The notes below the pieces were generated by a model, which was not told where the DNA came from, ran no database searches, and was given only the letters and a program-made list of their open reading frames with translations. A stretch of 64,000 nucleotides of DNA from JAZKFT01 sp039925965 (lineage in GTDB: Bacteria > Bacteroidota > Bacteroidia > Chitinophagales > Chitinophagaceae): NCBI GenBank assembly GCA_039925965.1, contig JBDSXW010000088.1:7158-71157 (forward strand), read 5' to 3'. Positions 7,732 through 16,464 of the stretch are shown one piece after another. Both the position numbers and the translations under genes were made by a program. The stretch's first letter is position 1. Every line of letters begins with the position of its first letter.

Positions 7732-8583
7732 TTATTTTTGCTTAACCTCCATTACCGGCAATGTACTAACCGGAACAGCTACTGCATTTCCGGCATGGGG
7801 AACGATCGCTGTATTGATCAACTGAGATGGCGCAACGAGCACTGCATTGAGAATAGGGGAAGATGCATTGTAATATTCATCGGGGTGGTAAATAAAATAC
7901 ACGCTGCCACCTTTTATGCAATCAATAATCTTGCGGCTGATGGCAAGCGGCACTGCCGGGCAACCCAGGCTGTTACCGACTTTTCCATCTTCTTCAGCTT
8001 TCTCGGCATTTACAAACCGGCTGCCATGAACGATGATATCGCGAAAACGTACCCGGTCGTTGATGCCAGGTTCTACACCATTAAACCGCAGTGAATACCC
8101 GGAACCACCCACATAAGTTTCCGAAGTAAGCATGAAGCCCAGAGTACTTTTGTACGAGTCTTTGACATTACTAAAACTGGTGGCCATTTCACCGCCACTG
8201 TTTTTGCCGTGGCTTACCCAGGTATTAAATGCCAGCTGCATTTTGGCCAGGTCGATAATATAGAGCCTTTTGTTTTTGGATGACTGGCTGAAATCGGCAA
8301 TGGTGAGTACGTTCACATTTTGTACCTGTCCTTTGTACAGCAGGTACAGGTATCCCTTATAGCCCTTATAAAAAATATCGCGTTCGAGGCCCACGTCGCC
8401 GAGCTTAAGGCTGTCGTAAATCGCATCTGCCTTTTGCTGAATATCCACGGGTAAAAAAGCATTATCGCCGTTGGAAGAAACCGGTTCATTTACATCGCCC
8501 GGCTTTGTAACGCCTGCAAATGTGGCGACCGAAATAAACAAACTAAGGCATATCAACAAGACATTTTTTTTGCGTAGTGGCAT
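7732..8583 (-). CDS. murein L,D-transpeptidase catalytic-domain protein (YkuD_2 type)
   Basis: The 283-residue protein has an N-terminal hydrophobic segment (residues 8-23) fitting a signal peptide, then the YkuD-like catalytic region: His186 in IIVHGSRF and Cys208 in NSLGCPAVP. The HG...SxGCP pattern is diagnostic for L,D-transpeptidase catalytic domains, which cross-link or trim peptidoglycan with an active-site cysteine. About 65 residues follow the domain, rich in Val and Pro. It is monocistronic with its own terminator. The exact reaction is not known for this subfamily. Confidence 0.85.
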   Translation of the reverse strand: MPLRKKNVLLICLSLFISVATFAGVTKPGDVNEPVSSNGDNAFLPVDIQQKADAIYDSLKLGDVGLERDIFYKGYKGYLYLLYKGQVQNVNVLTIADFSQSSKNKRLYIIDLAKMQLAFNTWVSHGKNSGGEMATSFSNVKDSYKSTLGFMLTSETYVGGSGYSLRFNGVEPGINDRVRFRDIIVHGSRFVNAEKAEEDGKVGNSLGCPAVPLAISRKIIDCIKGGSVYFIYHPDEYYNASSPILNAVLVAPSQLINTAIVPHAGNAVAVPVSTLPVMEVKQK

Positions 8584-8947
8584 TATAAATGGTTTCGTGA
8601 CGGGTTTATAAAGGGCGGGGGAATAGCAGGGGTGTGGTTCAGGGTAGGTGTAAATGTAATGCCTGGCAGCGAAAAGCCAATACCCAAGAGCGGGTATTTA
8701 AACGAAAACGATAGCTTTTTAGTATATAAAGCGCCTGCAGCATCTACCGCTGCAGGTTTTTTTAGTAGCAATTTTCAGGAATTGGAAGTATAGATAGATG
8801 CACAGATCAAGCGGATGGCAGCGGATTTTTCTTTTAGTAAAAGACGCCAGGGTCAATTCACGATGTTATTCGTTGGAAAGCATCACCCCCTTATTTACGC
8901 CATAAAAACAGCCCCCACTCGCTACTCACCATTCGCTACTTGCCTCC
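8584..8947. other. intergenic region with an orphan terminator
   Basis: No convincing gene lies here. The region holds the upstream side of the minus-strand transpeptidase gene, a plus-strand terminator hairpin at 8734-8763, and reiterated words (CGCTACTCACC, CGCTACTTGCC) near 8917-8944. A short minus-strand ORF at 8583-8771 has no family features and was not called. Confidence 0.5.
8734..8763 (+). terminator. orphan intrinsic terminator, plus strand
   Basis: CCTGCAGC (8734-8741) pairs with GCTGCAGG (8749-8756) over a 7-nt loop and is followed by seven T. The nearest upstream plus-strand gene, rpiB, ends more than 1 kb away, with a minus-strand gene between. It may end a small RNA starting in 8584-8730 or antisense transcription over the transpeptidase gene. 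Confidence 0.7.
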
Positions 8948-9349
8948 CTACTTAACTGCTTCAGCGCCAGCCTCCGCTACCGCATGGTCGTTGTCCACGC
9001 TGCTGCCAGAAACACCGATAGCACCGATTACGTCGCCTTCTTCGTTTTTAATGACCACACCACCGGGAAAAGTGATGAGGCCACCATTGCTGTGTTCAAT
9101 ATTAAAAAGTGGCGCACCCGGCTGCACCAGTGGCGACAGTGCCGCAGTATCCATAGTAAACCAGGCGGCGGTCTTTGCTTTTTTCTGAGCGATATCCACG
9201 GAGCCGATCCAGGCACCATCCATCCGGGCAAAAGCCACCAGGTTGCTACCTGCATCCACTACACAAATGTCCATTTTGGTCTTTAATTTAACTGCCTTCT
9301 TTTTGGCTGCAGATAAGGCTGCTTCAGCCTGCGCAAGCGTGATGTTCAT
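8948..9349 (-). CDS. GlcG/HbpS family heme-binding-like protein
   Basis: The 133-residue protein matches the GlcG/HbpS (DUF336) family along its whole length. Features are the N-terminal helix LAQAEAALSAAKKKA, the strand ICVVDAGSNLVAFARMDGAW, and the central FPGGVVIKNEEGDVIGAIGVSG segment (shown to residue 20: FPGGVVIKNEEGDVIGAIGV). Members bind heme or cobalamin or are uncharacterised companions of metabolic enzymes. No export signal is visible, so it is probably cytoplasmic. The function here cannot be inferred from its neighbours. Confidence 0.85.
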   Translation of the reverse strand: MNITLAQAEAALSAAKKKAVKLKTKMDICVVDAGSNLVAFARMDGAWIGSVDIAQKKAKTAAWFTMDTAALSPLVQPGAPLFNIEHSNGGLITFPGGVVIKNEEGDVIGAIGVSGSSVDNDHAVAEAGAEAVK

Positions 9350-9507
9350 ACGGTATAAGGTTTTTAAGAAAATAATCCTTCAAAAATAATACAATCAGGC
9401 CTTGTGCACAATCTGCATTTCACAACACAATTATTCTTTTTAACCCTATTAAACCATTGCCTTTTATATTATTCTATGGCACCCGTTATTTACCCTTAAA
9501 ACCCATC

Positions 9508-10014
9508 ATGATGTCTTCCTCCAATCTTGCTTATGCTCCGGCGTTCCGGCTACTGAGCGATAATGTTTTTGCCCAGGTATGGCTCAATGAAACAACTGGG
9601 GAAAAGGCCCTGATCAGTTCCGGAGGCTTTATGCCCGGTGAGACGGTCTGTTCTTTCTCTGCCGGGGAAACATTGGACCATCCAACCTATCTCACTGTAC
9701 AGGTAGACGCGGTTAAACACATCACATTGAAGCCTGAATTTTTACAATATATCAACCATAGCTGCAGCCCCAACGTGTTTTTTGACACCACTCATTTTGT
9801 ATTGGTATGTGTAAAGGAAATAAAGCACGGCGACGAGATTAATTTCTTTTACCCTTCTTCCGAATGGCATATGGAACAAGCCTTCGCATGCAGGTGTCAG
9901 GCAACCAACTGCCACAAGTACATCCAGGGTGCCGCACATCTTTCAACAGAAGTACTGAAGCAGTACCAGCTTACTGATTTCATTTCGCGGCAATCCGGTG
10001 TGCAACCGCAATAA
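9508..10014 (+). CDS. stand-alone SET-domain protein with post-SET motif
   Basis: This 168-residue protein has the catalytic SET signature YINHSCSPNVFFD (81-93), GDEINFFYP (108-116) and a cysteine post-SET motif FACRCQATNCHKYIQG (126-141), which normally binds zinc. SET proteins methylate protein lysines using S-adenosylmethionine. The N-terminal GxG cofactor motif is weak. The start at 9508 (or 9511) is preferred over 9457 because the conserved region begins just after it. The next two genes encode an ATP-grasp ligase and an ATP-grasp/SET fusion, so this protein is probably part of that system. Its target is unknown. Confidence 0.82.
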   Translation: MMSSSNLAYAPAFRLLSDNVFAQVWLNETTGEKALISSGGFMPGETVCSFSAGETLDHPTYLTVQVDAVKHITLKPEFLQYINHSCSPNVFFDTTHFVLVCVKEIKHGDEINFFYPSSEWHMEQAFACRCQATNCHKYIQGAAHLSTEVLKQYQLTDFISRQSGVQPQ

Positions 10015-10032
10015 TCCATTTATTATTGCAGC

Positions 10033-11175
10033 ATGTTGTCTACCACTGCCTCCCTCCCGCCCATTAACAGACCACCCATTTTTGTATGGGTGCTGGCGCC
10101 GCAATTGGTTACAGCTGATGAGAACCTGGACTATTACTACGATTTCAGCCAAAGTATTGAAGAGTACACCCGTTGTTTCAAAACCCTTGGCCTGCCCTGG
10201 AAATGGCAGCCCGTGAGCCTGGATAATTATGCTGATGTTATAGCGACCATTGCGGCAGGATCAAATGGCATTTTTCCGGTGGTGCTGAATCTTTGCGATG
10301 GCGACGAAGTAAATGGCGCACCTGGTATTTCCATAGTAAAACTGCTGGAAGAGAAAGGCCTTGTGTATACAGGCGCAGATGCTTTCTTTTACCATATCAC
10401 CACTTCTAAAACAGACATGAAGCGGGCATTTGACAATGCCGGAGTTCCTACGCCGCGCTGGGTATCGCTGGAGGAAAACCGCCCCGACGCCGAAGGCATT
10501 TTTGAAAAACTGGGCAATCCAATTATTCTGAAACCAGCCATCAGCGGGGGCAGCATGGGCGTGGGTGTCAAATCTGTAGTAAGTAATGCTGCTGAATTCA
10601 ATACCCAACTGCAGCATTTATACGAGGGCTATCGCGGCTGGAGTTTAACTGCAGGCGGCGTCATCGCAGAATCGTTTATTGACGGCCCTGAATTCACCAC
10701 TTTTATTACCGGCTCGTACGATGAACCCGGTACCTGCAAGGTGTACCCACCGGTGGAAAGGGTATTTCATCCATCACTCCCAGACCGCGAGAAGTTCCTA
10801 TCCTTCGACAGGCTATGGGAGATTTACGAGGATGAGGAGAGTATGCCCAATGAAGAGAACTTCTATGAGTATCAGGTTCCCGATGTGATGCTTGTGTCCG
10901 AAATAAAAAAGCTGAGCATGGAGGCATATGTTGCCACCTGCGGCCGCGGTTATACACGCGTGGATCTTCGCATGGATAAGGCAACCGGCCGCATGTATGT
11001 ACTCGAAGTGAATGCGCAATGTGGTATCAGCGAAGATGAAAACTTCACCAGCATTGGCGCCATTCTCCGGCTGGCTGGTCTTTCTTTCAGCGATACGATA
11101 CTCGAAATTATACATGATGCCTTCACCAGGCATGCGACCCCGGGTCAGCAACTGAAAACAACAGCCCATCCATAA
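10033..11175 (+). CDS. ATP-grasp ligase, D-Ala-D-Ala-ligase-like
   Basis: The 380-residue protein has an ATP-grasp fold like D-alanine-D-alanine ligase. The ATP-binding lysine is in ILKPAISGGSMGVGVK (165-180), a substrate-side segment FIDGPEFTTF follows, and the Mg-binding residues fall in YTRVDLRMD (D311, R313) and YVLEVNAQCG (E325, N327). Such enzymes join a carboxylate to an amine through an acyl phosphate. It starts 18 bases after the SET gene and is followed by a fusion of the same two domain types. It is not an ordinary Ddl: the N-terminal lobe is atypical and cell-wall genes are absent nearby. The substrate may be an amino acid or a peptide. Confidence 0.83.
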   Translation: MLSTTASLPPINRPPIFVWVLAPQLVTADENLDYYYDFSQSIEEYTRCFKTLGLPWKWQPVSLDNYADVIATIAAGSNGIFPVVLNLCDGDEVNGAPGISIVKLLEEKGLVYTGADAFFYHITTSKTDMKRAFDNAGVPTPRWVSLEENRPDAEGIFEKLGNPIILKPAISGGSMGVGVKSVVSNAAEFNTQLQHLYEGYRGWSLTAGGVIAESFIDGPEFTTFITGSYDEPGTCKVYPPVERVFHPSLPDREKFLSFDRLWEIYEDEESMPNEENFYEYQVPDVMLVSEIKKLSMEAYVATCGRGYTRVDLRMDKATGRMYVLEVNAQCGISEDENFTSIGAILRLAGLSFSDTILEIIHDAFTRHATPGQQLKTTAHP

Positions 11176-11231
11176 AAAACTTTGTGCTTCTTTGTCCCTT
11201 CGTCGTTTGTGACAAAAGAAAAAAAGACAAT

Positions 11232-12668
11232 ATGAAAATTTGCGTACTCTTACCCGACTATTCCACTTCTGCCGTAGACTATCAGCATTACGACCCCCAA
11301 AGGAATTTGAGTGCGTTATGGCCCGAAGCCAGCATCGATCATGTGCTCCTGAACAAGCTCACCACGTATAAGCAGCTGAAAGCGCTGCAGAAAAAAGGCT
11401 ATGATATTTTTGTAAACCTCTGCGAAGGATATCTTGAATGGGAGGTACCGTCGATCGATGTGATCTACACACTCGAACTCCTGAATCTGCCTTTTACAGG
11501 CCCTACCTCCCTACTCTATGACCCACCGAAAGAGCTGATGAAATATGTGGCTTATTGCGAAGGTGTCAACACTCCCGCCTACTCATTGGTTCAAAACCTG
11601 GAAGATGCGGAACAGGCGGTCCAGCGACTATCATTTCCGTTGTTTGTAAAACCGGCCAAAGCCGGCGACAGCCTTGGGATTGATGAAAAATCGTTGGTAA
11701 GGGATTCAAAAAGTTTAATTGAAAAAGTGGCTTCCTTACTGCCGGAATACGACGAACTTTTGGTAGAAGAATATATCGATGGTCGGGAATTCACGGTGAT
11801 GCTGGCCGCCAATGCCGGCGGTGGCTACAGGGTTTTTAAACCGGTAGAATTTATTTTCCCTGAAGGCAACAGCTTTAAGACCTACGCTTTAAAAACCTCC
11901 GAACTACACCCCGAAGCCAATATCACGGTAACAGACTTGGCATTAGACCAGCGGCTAAGGCAGGCCGCTGAGAACATTTTTAAAGCCTTTAATGGTGTTG
12001 GCTATGCCCGCCTGGATTTCAGAATGGACGCTACCGGGGCCCTTTTTTTCCTGGAGATCAATTTTACCTGCTCTGTTTTTTACACTGACGGATACGAGGG
12101 TTCAGCCGACTATATCCTCCGGCATGATGGCTTTGGACAAGCTAATTTCCTGCGGCATATTATTGCCGAGGGCATTTTCCGCCACAGGCAAAAACAAAAA
12201 AAATATACTGTAAAAGGCAATGCGATCGCTGGTTACGGCATCTACGCCACGCAAGATATTGTTGCTGGTGAACTCCTGTTCAAGGGTGAGGAAAGAGCAC
12301 AGCGACTGGTGACCCGCCGACACGTACAAAATAACTGGACGGAACCGCAGCAGGAAGTTTTCCGCAGGTACGCCTATGCGGTAAGCGATGAAGTTTACCT
12401 GCTCTGGGATAATGACCCGGCTTGCTGGGCACCACAGAACCATAGCTGTAATCCCAATACTGCATACGATGGATTAAATGTAGTTTCGCTACAGCCAATC
12501 GCGAAAGACGAAGAACTGACGCTTGACTACGCCCATTTTTTAGACAGCTCCATGGAGCCATTCAAATGCAACTGTGGCGCTGCCAACTGCCGTGGCGTTA
12601 TTGCGGGCCACCCTTTAAATTCTGTTACGGAAAGAGAACGATTGCTGCGGCTTAGATATCGTGGATAG
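11232..12668 (+). CDS. ATP-grasp ligase fused to a SET domain
   Basis: This 478-residue protein fuses an ATP-grasp ligase (1-315) to a SET domain (325-460). The ligase part shows FVKPAKAGDSLGI (138-150), YIDGREFTVML and YARLDFRMD...LEINFTC (258-280). The SET part shows GYGIYATQDI (334-343), NHSCNPNT (403-410), DEELTLDY (426-433) and the post-SET cysteines FKCNCGAANCRGVIAG. It starts at ATG 11232; an upstream in-frame GTG at 11184 adds residues outside the domain. The fusion shows that ligase and methyltransferase-like activities work on a common product or protein. It lies 57 bases after the other ATP-grasp gene, probably in one operon with it and the stand-alone SET gene. Confidence 0.85.
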   Translation: MKICVLLPDYSTSAVDYQHYDPQRNLSALWPEASIDHVLLNKLTTYKQLKALQKKGYDIFVNLCEGYLEWEVPSIDVIYTLELLNLPFTGPTSLLYDPPKELMKYVAYCEGVNTPAYSLVQNLEDAEQAVQRLSFPLFVKPAKAGDSLGIDEKSLVRDSKSLIEKVASLLPEYDELLVEEYIDGREFTVMLAANAGGGYRVFKPVEFIFPEGNSFKTYALKTSELHPEANITVTDLALDQRLRQAAENIFKAFNGVGYARLDFRMDATGALFFLEINFTCSVFYTDGYEGSADYILRHDGFGQANFLRHIIAEGIFRHRQKQKKYTVKGNAIAGYGIYATQDIVAGELLFKGEERAQRLVTRRHVQNNWTEPQQEVFRRYAYAVSDEVYLLWDNDPACWAPQNHSCNPNTAYDGLNVVSLQPIAKDEELTLDYAHFLDSSMEPFKCNCGAANCRGVIAGHPLNSVTERERLLRLRYRG

Positions 12669-12742
12669 TCCTGCGTCCTGATAACCCTTTAACCCTTGCC
12701 GGCCAACTTAGTAACCAATTTTGCCGGCCCAAAACACATTGC

Positions 12743-13678
12743 ATGTCCAGGTTCCAGATATTAAGAAGTTTGATGGTGAAACACCGCAGCCAGCTGGTGC
12801 TCACCTATATTTTATTTACCCTGGAAATGATCGGCACCTTATTACGTCCATTTTTTCTGGGTATGGCGGTGAATGGCCTGGTGAAGGGCAGTTACCAGGG
12901 CCTTGTTCTTTTATGCATAGTGCATTTTGCTTATCTCATCGCCGGCACCATCCGCCATATGTACGACACACGGACGTATTCCGCCATTTACACAACCCTG
13001 GTCACGCAGTTTTTAAGCCGCCGTTTCGGTCGCTCTGAAGTATCTAAACTCAGCGCCCATTCTACGCTGGCACGGGAATTTGTAGACTTCCTAGAGTATG
13101 ACCTTATCTACGTGATGGAGGCTTTTTACAATATACTGGGCTCGCTGGTGCTCTTGTTTTTTTACGATCTCAGTGTGGTGGGCATTTGTTTTGCTGCCCT
13201 GCTACCCGTTATCAGCATCAGCTATGTCTATGGCCGCAGGATGAAACGGCTGAACAAATTAAAGAACGACGAACTGGAAAAACAGGTGGATGTAATCACC
13301 ACGGGCAATACCGCTATTATCCGCGACCATTATAATAACCTCCGCAAATGGCAGATCAAGATCAGCGACAAGGAAGCTATCAATTTCGGCCTGATGGAAA
13401 TGATGGTAATGGCGGTGATCGGTGTGTCGTTATTGGTGACGGCTAAAAGTTCCGGCCTTGCCCTACAGGCCGGCGACATCGTGGGTATCTATGCATATAT
13501 TTTAAAATTTGTCAGCGGCCTGGATATCATCCCCTATGTCGTCCAGCGCCTCAGCTCGCTCGGCGATATCACCCGCCGGATCGAATTAGAAGAGACCGAT
13601 TTACCCGCAGATCCGCTTGCCTCCAAAGAGCCATTGCGGCCCATCGTGCCGGTTAAGATGGCAGATGAATTTCGTTAG
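12743..13678 (+). CDS. ABC transporter six-helix membrane domain without ATPase domain
   Basis: The 311-residue protein looks like an ABC type-1 six-helix membrane domain (about residues 17-285), including the long cytoplasmic-loop helices and YVYGRRMKRLNKLKNDELEK (20 residues). It ends without any Walker A, signature or Walker B sequence, so it cannot hydrolyse ATP alone. This matches the stand-alone ABC_membrane_3 type. It could pair with an ATPase encoded elsewhere or work differently. Its place 75 bases after the ATP-grasp/SET fusion suggests that it moves or senses the product of that cassette. Confidence 0.78.
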   Translation: MSRFQILRSLMVKHRSQLVLTYILFTLEMIGTLLRPFFLGMAVNGLVKGSYQGLVLLCIVHFAYLIAGTIRHMYDTRTYSAIYTTLVTQFLSRRFGRSEVSKLSAHSTLAREFVDFLEYDLIYVMEAFYNILGSLVLLFFYDLSVVGICFAALLPVISISYVYGRRMKRLNKLKNDELEKQVDVITTGNTAIIRDHYNNLRKWQIKISDKEAINFGLMEMMVMAVIGVSLLVTAKSSGLALQAGDIVGIYAYILKFVSGLDIIPYVVQRLSSLGDITRRIELEETDLPADPLASKEPLRPIVPVKMADEFR

Positions 13679-13692
13679 GCTATTTTTACAGC

Positions 13693-14106
13693 ATGCTGCA
13701 ATCTATCCATCATATAGCGATCATATGTTCAGATTACGAACGGTCAAAAAAATTTTACACGCAAGTTCTTGGGCTGGAAATCATCGGGGAAGTATACCGG
13801 GCGGACCGACAGTCTTACAAACTCGACCTCGCATTGAACGGTCATTATATCATCGAACTCTTTTCTTTTCCCGATCCTCCTGTCCGTGTTTCCCGACCCG
13901 AAGCGGCAGGCCTGCGACATCTTGCATTTGAAGTGGAAAAGCTGGAGCCCGTCATCCAAAAACTAACTTTACATGGCATCACCGCCGAATCCATTCGCAC
14001 CGATGAATTTACTGGCAAACGGTTTACCTTTTTTGCAGATCCGGATGGGCTGCCGCTGGAATTGTACGAAGTGCAAGGTTGCCAACCTTCAAGTTTCAGA
14101 CACTAG
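13693..14106 (+). CDS. VOC-family metalloprotein, glyoxalase I-like (YaeR type)
   Basis: The 137-residue protein has two beta-alpha-beta-beta-beta units of the vicinal oxygen chelate fold. Four candidate metal ligands fall at the normal places: His7, Glu55 (IIELF), His76 (LRHLAF) and Glu123 (PLELYE). The segment GKRFTFFADPDGLPLELYE is typical of the SMU1112c/YaeR glyoxalase-like group, whose substrate is not established. It begins 14 bases after the ABC membrane gene and is probably the last gene of that operon. Confidence 0.85.
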   Translation: MLQSIHHIAIICSDYERSKKFYTQVLGLEIIGEVYRADRQSYKLDLALNGHYIIELFSFPDPPVRVSRPEAAGLRHLAFEVEKLEPVIQKLTLHGITAESIRTDEFTGKRFTFFADPDGLPLELYEVQGCQPSSFRH

Positions 14107-14138
14107 TTTCATGAGTGACAAAATTGGCTCCTGTACCG

Positions 14139-15461
14139 CTATTCCCCTGCCTTCACCCGCCAAATCGTATTACTCACATCATCCGTAACCAGCATCGAAC
14201 CATCGGCTAACAGCGCTACGCAAACGGGTCGCCCACGCACTTCGCTATCAGTAGAGCCTTCCACTTTAAAGCCAGTTAAAAAATCTTCAGGAGGTCCGCT
14301 GGGCCTGCCACCGGCAAATGGCACATACACTACTTTATACCCACTCAATTCACTACGATTCCAGGACCCATGCTGGGCGATAAAAGCACCATTGTGGAAT
14401 TTTGACGGAAATGCTTTTTTGGTATAAAATGCCAGCCCGAGTGAAGCAGTATGTGAGCCCAGCGAAAGATCAGGTGTAATCGTTTGGCTCACCAGGTCAG
14501 GCCGCCGATGGTCCTTCATCCGCGGCTCTTCGTGCTGGCCATAATAGGCAAAGGGCCAGCCGTAAAAACCACCCGGGATAACGCCGGTTAGATAATCCGG
14601 CACCAACTCATCACCCATTTCATCCCGTTCATTCACAGCGGTCCATAAAGTGTTGGTGCCAGGTGCCCAATCCATGCCCGTAGGATTTCTCAAACCGGAG
14701 GCATAGATTTTTTCGCCGCTGCCGTCAATATTTACTTCGAGTATGCAGGCCCTTCTGATCTCGTTATCCAACCCTTTTTCCGCTACATTGGAGCCGGAGC
14801 CTACGCCAATATAGATCTTCGACTGATCCTTGTTGGTGATTATATTCCGGCACCAATGGCGGTTGTACTTGCCGGCAGGTAGCGACAATATCGTTGTACC
14901 TGTATCCGTCAATTTTGTTTGTCCCGGATGATAGTTGAATCTCACCAACGCATCCGTATTGCCCACATAAAAATGGTCCTTGATGATCAGCATACCAAAA
15001 GGCTGATGGAGGCATTCGGCAAATACATAGCGCTGTTCATATACCCCGTCTTTATTGGCATCCCTGAACATCGTAATCCGGTCGGGGCTTTCCCCAATAT
15101 GCTGCGTCTTTATTTTCCGGGAAATTTTTGCCCCAAATTTTAGAATTCCTTTTAATACGGTATTCGATTCAGCCACAAAAATATCACCGTTATCTGCCAC
15201 ATAAATCCAGCGTGGGTGCTCAAGGCTGTCGGCGAACTTGGTAACCGTAAACCCCACCGGTGCTATAGGCATGGTGTTGTCTTTCCAGCCAATAACCTTA
15301 CTGAAGTTCTTTGCAGACTTTGTTTCAAAAGGCGCGGGCAATTCGGGTGGCGGTATTTTGTTGGCGGCAGTTGTAGCCTTATGGGGCTGGGCAACTCCGG
15401 TATTGAAAGTAGCGAATGCTGCAACCAGCAAGCTATAGATACCCAGGCTAATTCTTTTCAT
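14139..15461 (-). CDS. soluble aldose/sorbosone dehydrogenase-like beta-propeller protein
   Basis: The 440-residue protein has a signal peptide (MKRISLGIYSLLVAAFATF, residues 1-19) and a six-bladed propeller like the PQQ glucose/sorbosone dehydrogenase family. Recognisable parts are HPRWIYVADNGDIFVAESNT (20 residues), RMTIGVGSGSNVAE-like loop, ASGLRNPTGMDWAP, and GGFYGWPFAYYGQH. These enzymes oxidise sugars in the periplasm with PQQ, though many Bacteroidota members have no proven cofactor. The start at 15461 is preferred over 15578 because it places the signal peptide at the N-terminus. The gene is convergent with the VOC gene and apparently monocistronic. Confidence 0.82.
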   Translation of the reverse strand: MKRISLGIYSLLVAAFATFNTGVAQPHKATTAANKIPPPELPAPFETKSAKNFSKVIGWKDNTMPIAPVGFTVTKFADSLEHPRWIYVADNGDIFVAESNTVLKGILKFGAKISRKIKTQHIGESPDRITMFRDANKDGVYEQRYVFAECLHQPFGMLIIKDHFYVGNTDALVRFNYHPGQTKLTDTGTTILSLPAGKYNRHWCRNIITNKDQSKIYIGVGSGSNVAEKGLDNEIRRACILEVNIDGSGEKIYASGLRNPTGMDWAPGTNTLWTAVNERDEMGDELVPDYLTGVIPGGFYGWPFAYYGQHEEPRMKDHRRPDLVSQTITPDLSLGSHTASLGLAFYTKKAFPSKFHNGAFIAQHGSWNRSELSGYKVVYVPFAGGRPSGPPEDFLTGFKVEGSTDSEVRGRPVCVALLADGSMLVTDDVSNTIWRVKAGE

Positions 15462-15805
15462 AAACAATTTATGTTCTGGTAAAGCATAAACTGTTCCATT
15501 ATGTAAGCAGGTGTACAACTCTGGCCACACTTGCCAAATACCTGTATGCGGTATTGTAAGCTGGATGCGTCGCAACAAGGTCCAAAGGTAAAAATAACCA
15601 GCTGACGATTATCACAAGCGCGTTTCAAAAACATCTTTTACTACAACGTGAAGGCATCGTACCTTCTGGCTAAAAACCTGTTCATTGTAGTTCCTTAAAA
15701 GTGCCTGACATAAGATTAAATTTTTGAAAAGAAATTAAAACCTGGCAATTTGTTACAGGACATCTCTATTTTTATAGTCCTTCAAAAACTAAAAAAAACT
15801 CCATC
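15462..15805. other. intergenic region between divergent genes
   Basis: About 340 A/T-rich bases hold the promoters of the sugar-dehydrogenase-like gene and of the SnoaL-like gene. The stretch TATTTTTATAG at 15769-15779 is a possible -7 region for the latter. No ORF or strong hairpin was seen. Confidence 0.4.
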
Positions 15806-16162
15806 ATGACAACACAAGAAATTGCCAGCCGCCTGTACGAGCTGGGCCAGCAGGGCAAGTTTGACACTGCGCAGGCCGAATTATTTTCTGCTGATGCCAC
15901 CAGTACCGAAAGCAATATGGGTGGCGAAAGGGAAACCGCAAGCGGTATGGAAGCCATTAAAGAAAAAGGCAAGCGGTTCCAAAGCGAAATGTTAGAAATG
16001 CACAGTGCCTATACCAAAGAACCACTGGTTTTGGGTAATTACATTTTTATGGAAATGGGCATGGACGCCACCATGAAAAGCATGGGTCGTATGGACATGA
16101 AAGAAATGTGTAAGTACGAGGTAAAAGATGGCAAAATTATCTCGGAGGAATTCTTTTACTAA
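15806..16162 (+). CDS. SnoaL-like / NTF2-fold small protein
   Basis: The 118-residue protein has the layout of a small cone-shaped NTF2/SnoaL fold: helix TTQEIASRLYELGQQGKFDT (20 residues), a helix GMEAIKEKGKRFQSEM, then strands YIFMEMGMDATMKS and CKYEVKDGKIISEEFFY. The ending 'V.DGKI..E.FFY' is typical of SnoaL-like proteins. The function is unknown; members range from ketosteroid isomerase-like enzymes to binding proteins. A strong terminator follows at 16205, so it is a single-gene unit. Confidence 0.75.
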   Translation: MTTQEIASRLYELGQQGKFDTAQAELFSADATSTESNMGGERETASGMEAIKEKGKRFQSEMLEMHSAYTKEPLVLGNYIFMEMGMDATMKSMGRMDMKEMCKYEVKDGKIISEEFFY

Positions 16163-16464
16163 GGGCCAATTACTCCGCTGCGTGGCACATTCCGAAGAAT
16201 TAGCAGCGCCGTCCATATTGGACGGCGCTACTTTTATGTATCGCAATCTGAATGCATACAATAATGCCTGTGTGTATTCGTACCGTTTTGTGGTGACGTT
16301 ATATTTTTTTGTTATTCCGTTGCCGGCAAAATGTATTTGCTATCGCTATCCTTATTGCCGGCCTGCTGGTAGAGGCAAGAAAGCCAACTTGAATTTCTCG
16401 GATGGTTGTAGCATCTTTGATCAGTACGAAGGATCCTGTTCCCGGCAATCAACCAACCGTTTTT
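16163..16464. other. intergenic region upstream of the urease accessory genes
   Basis: After the terminator at 16205-16236 this stretch shows only a repeated TTGCCGGC word (16320-16327 and 16356-16363). No structural urease gene or remnant was seen, and no exact TAnnTTTG was found upstream of ureE. Confidence 0.45.
16205..16236 (+). terminator. intrinsic terminator after the SnoaL-like gene
   Basis: AGCGCCGTCC (16205-16214) pairs perfectly with GGACGGCGCT (16220-16229) over a 5-nt loop, followed by ACTTTTA. It separates the SnoaL-like gene from the urease accessory genes. Confidence 0.85.

Noticed and set aside
8583..8771. Minus-strand ORF of 62 codons
   Set aside because: It has low-complexity composition and no family features, and it contains the orphan terminator.
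10033..11175. Cell-wall D-alanine-D-alanine ligase (ddl)
   Set aside because: The N-terminal lobe is atypical and the gene sits between SET-domain genes rather than cell-wall genes.
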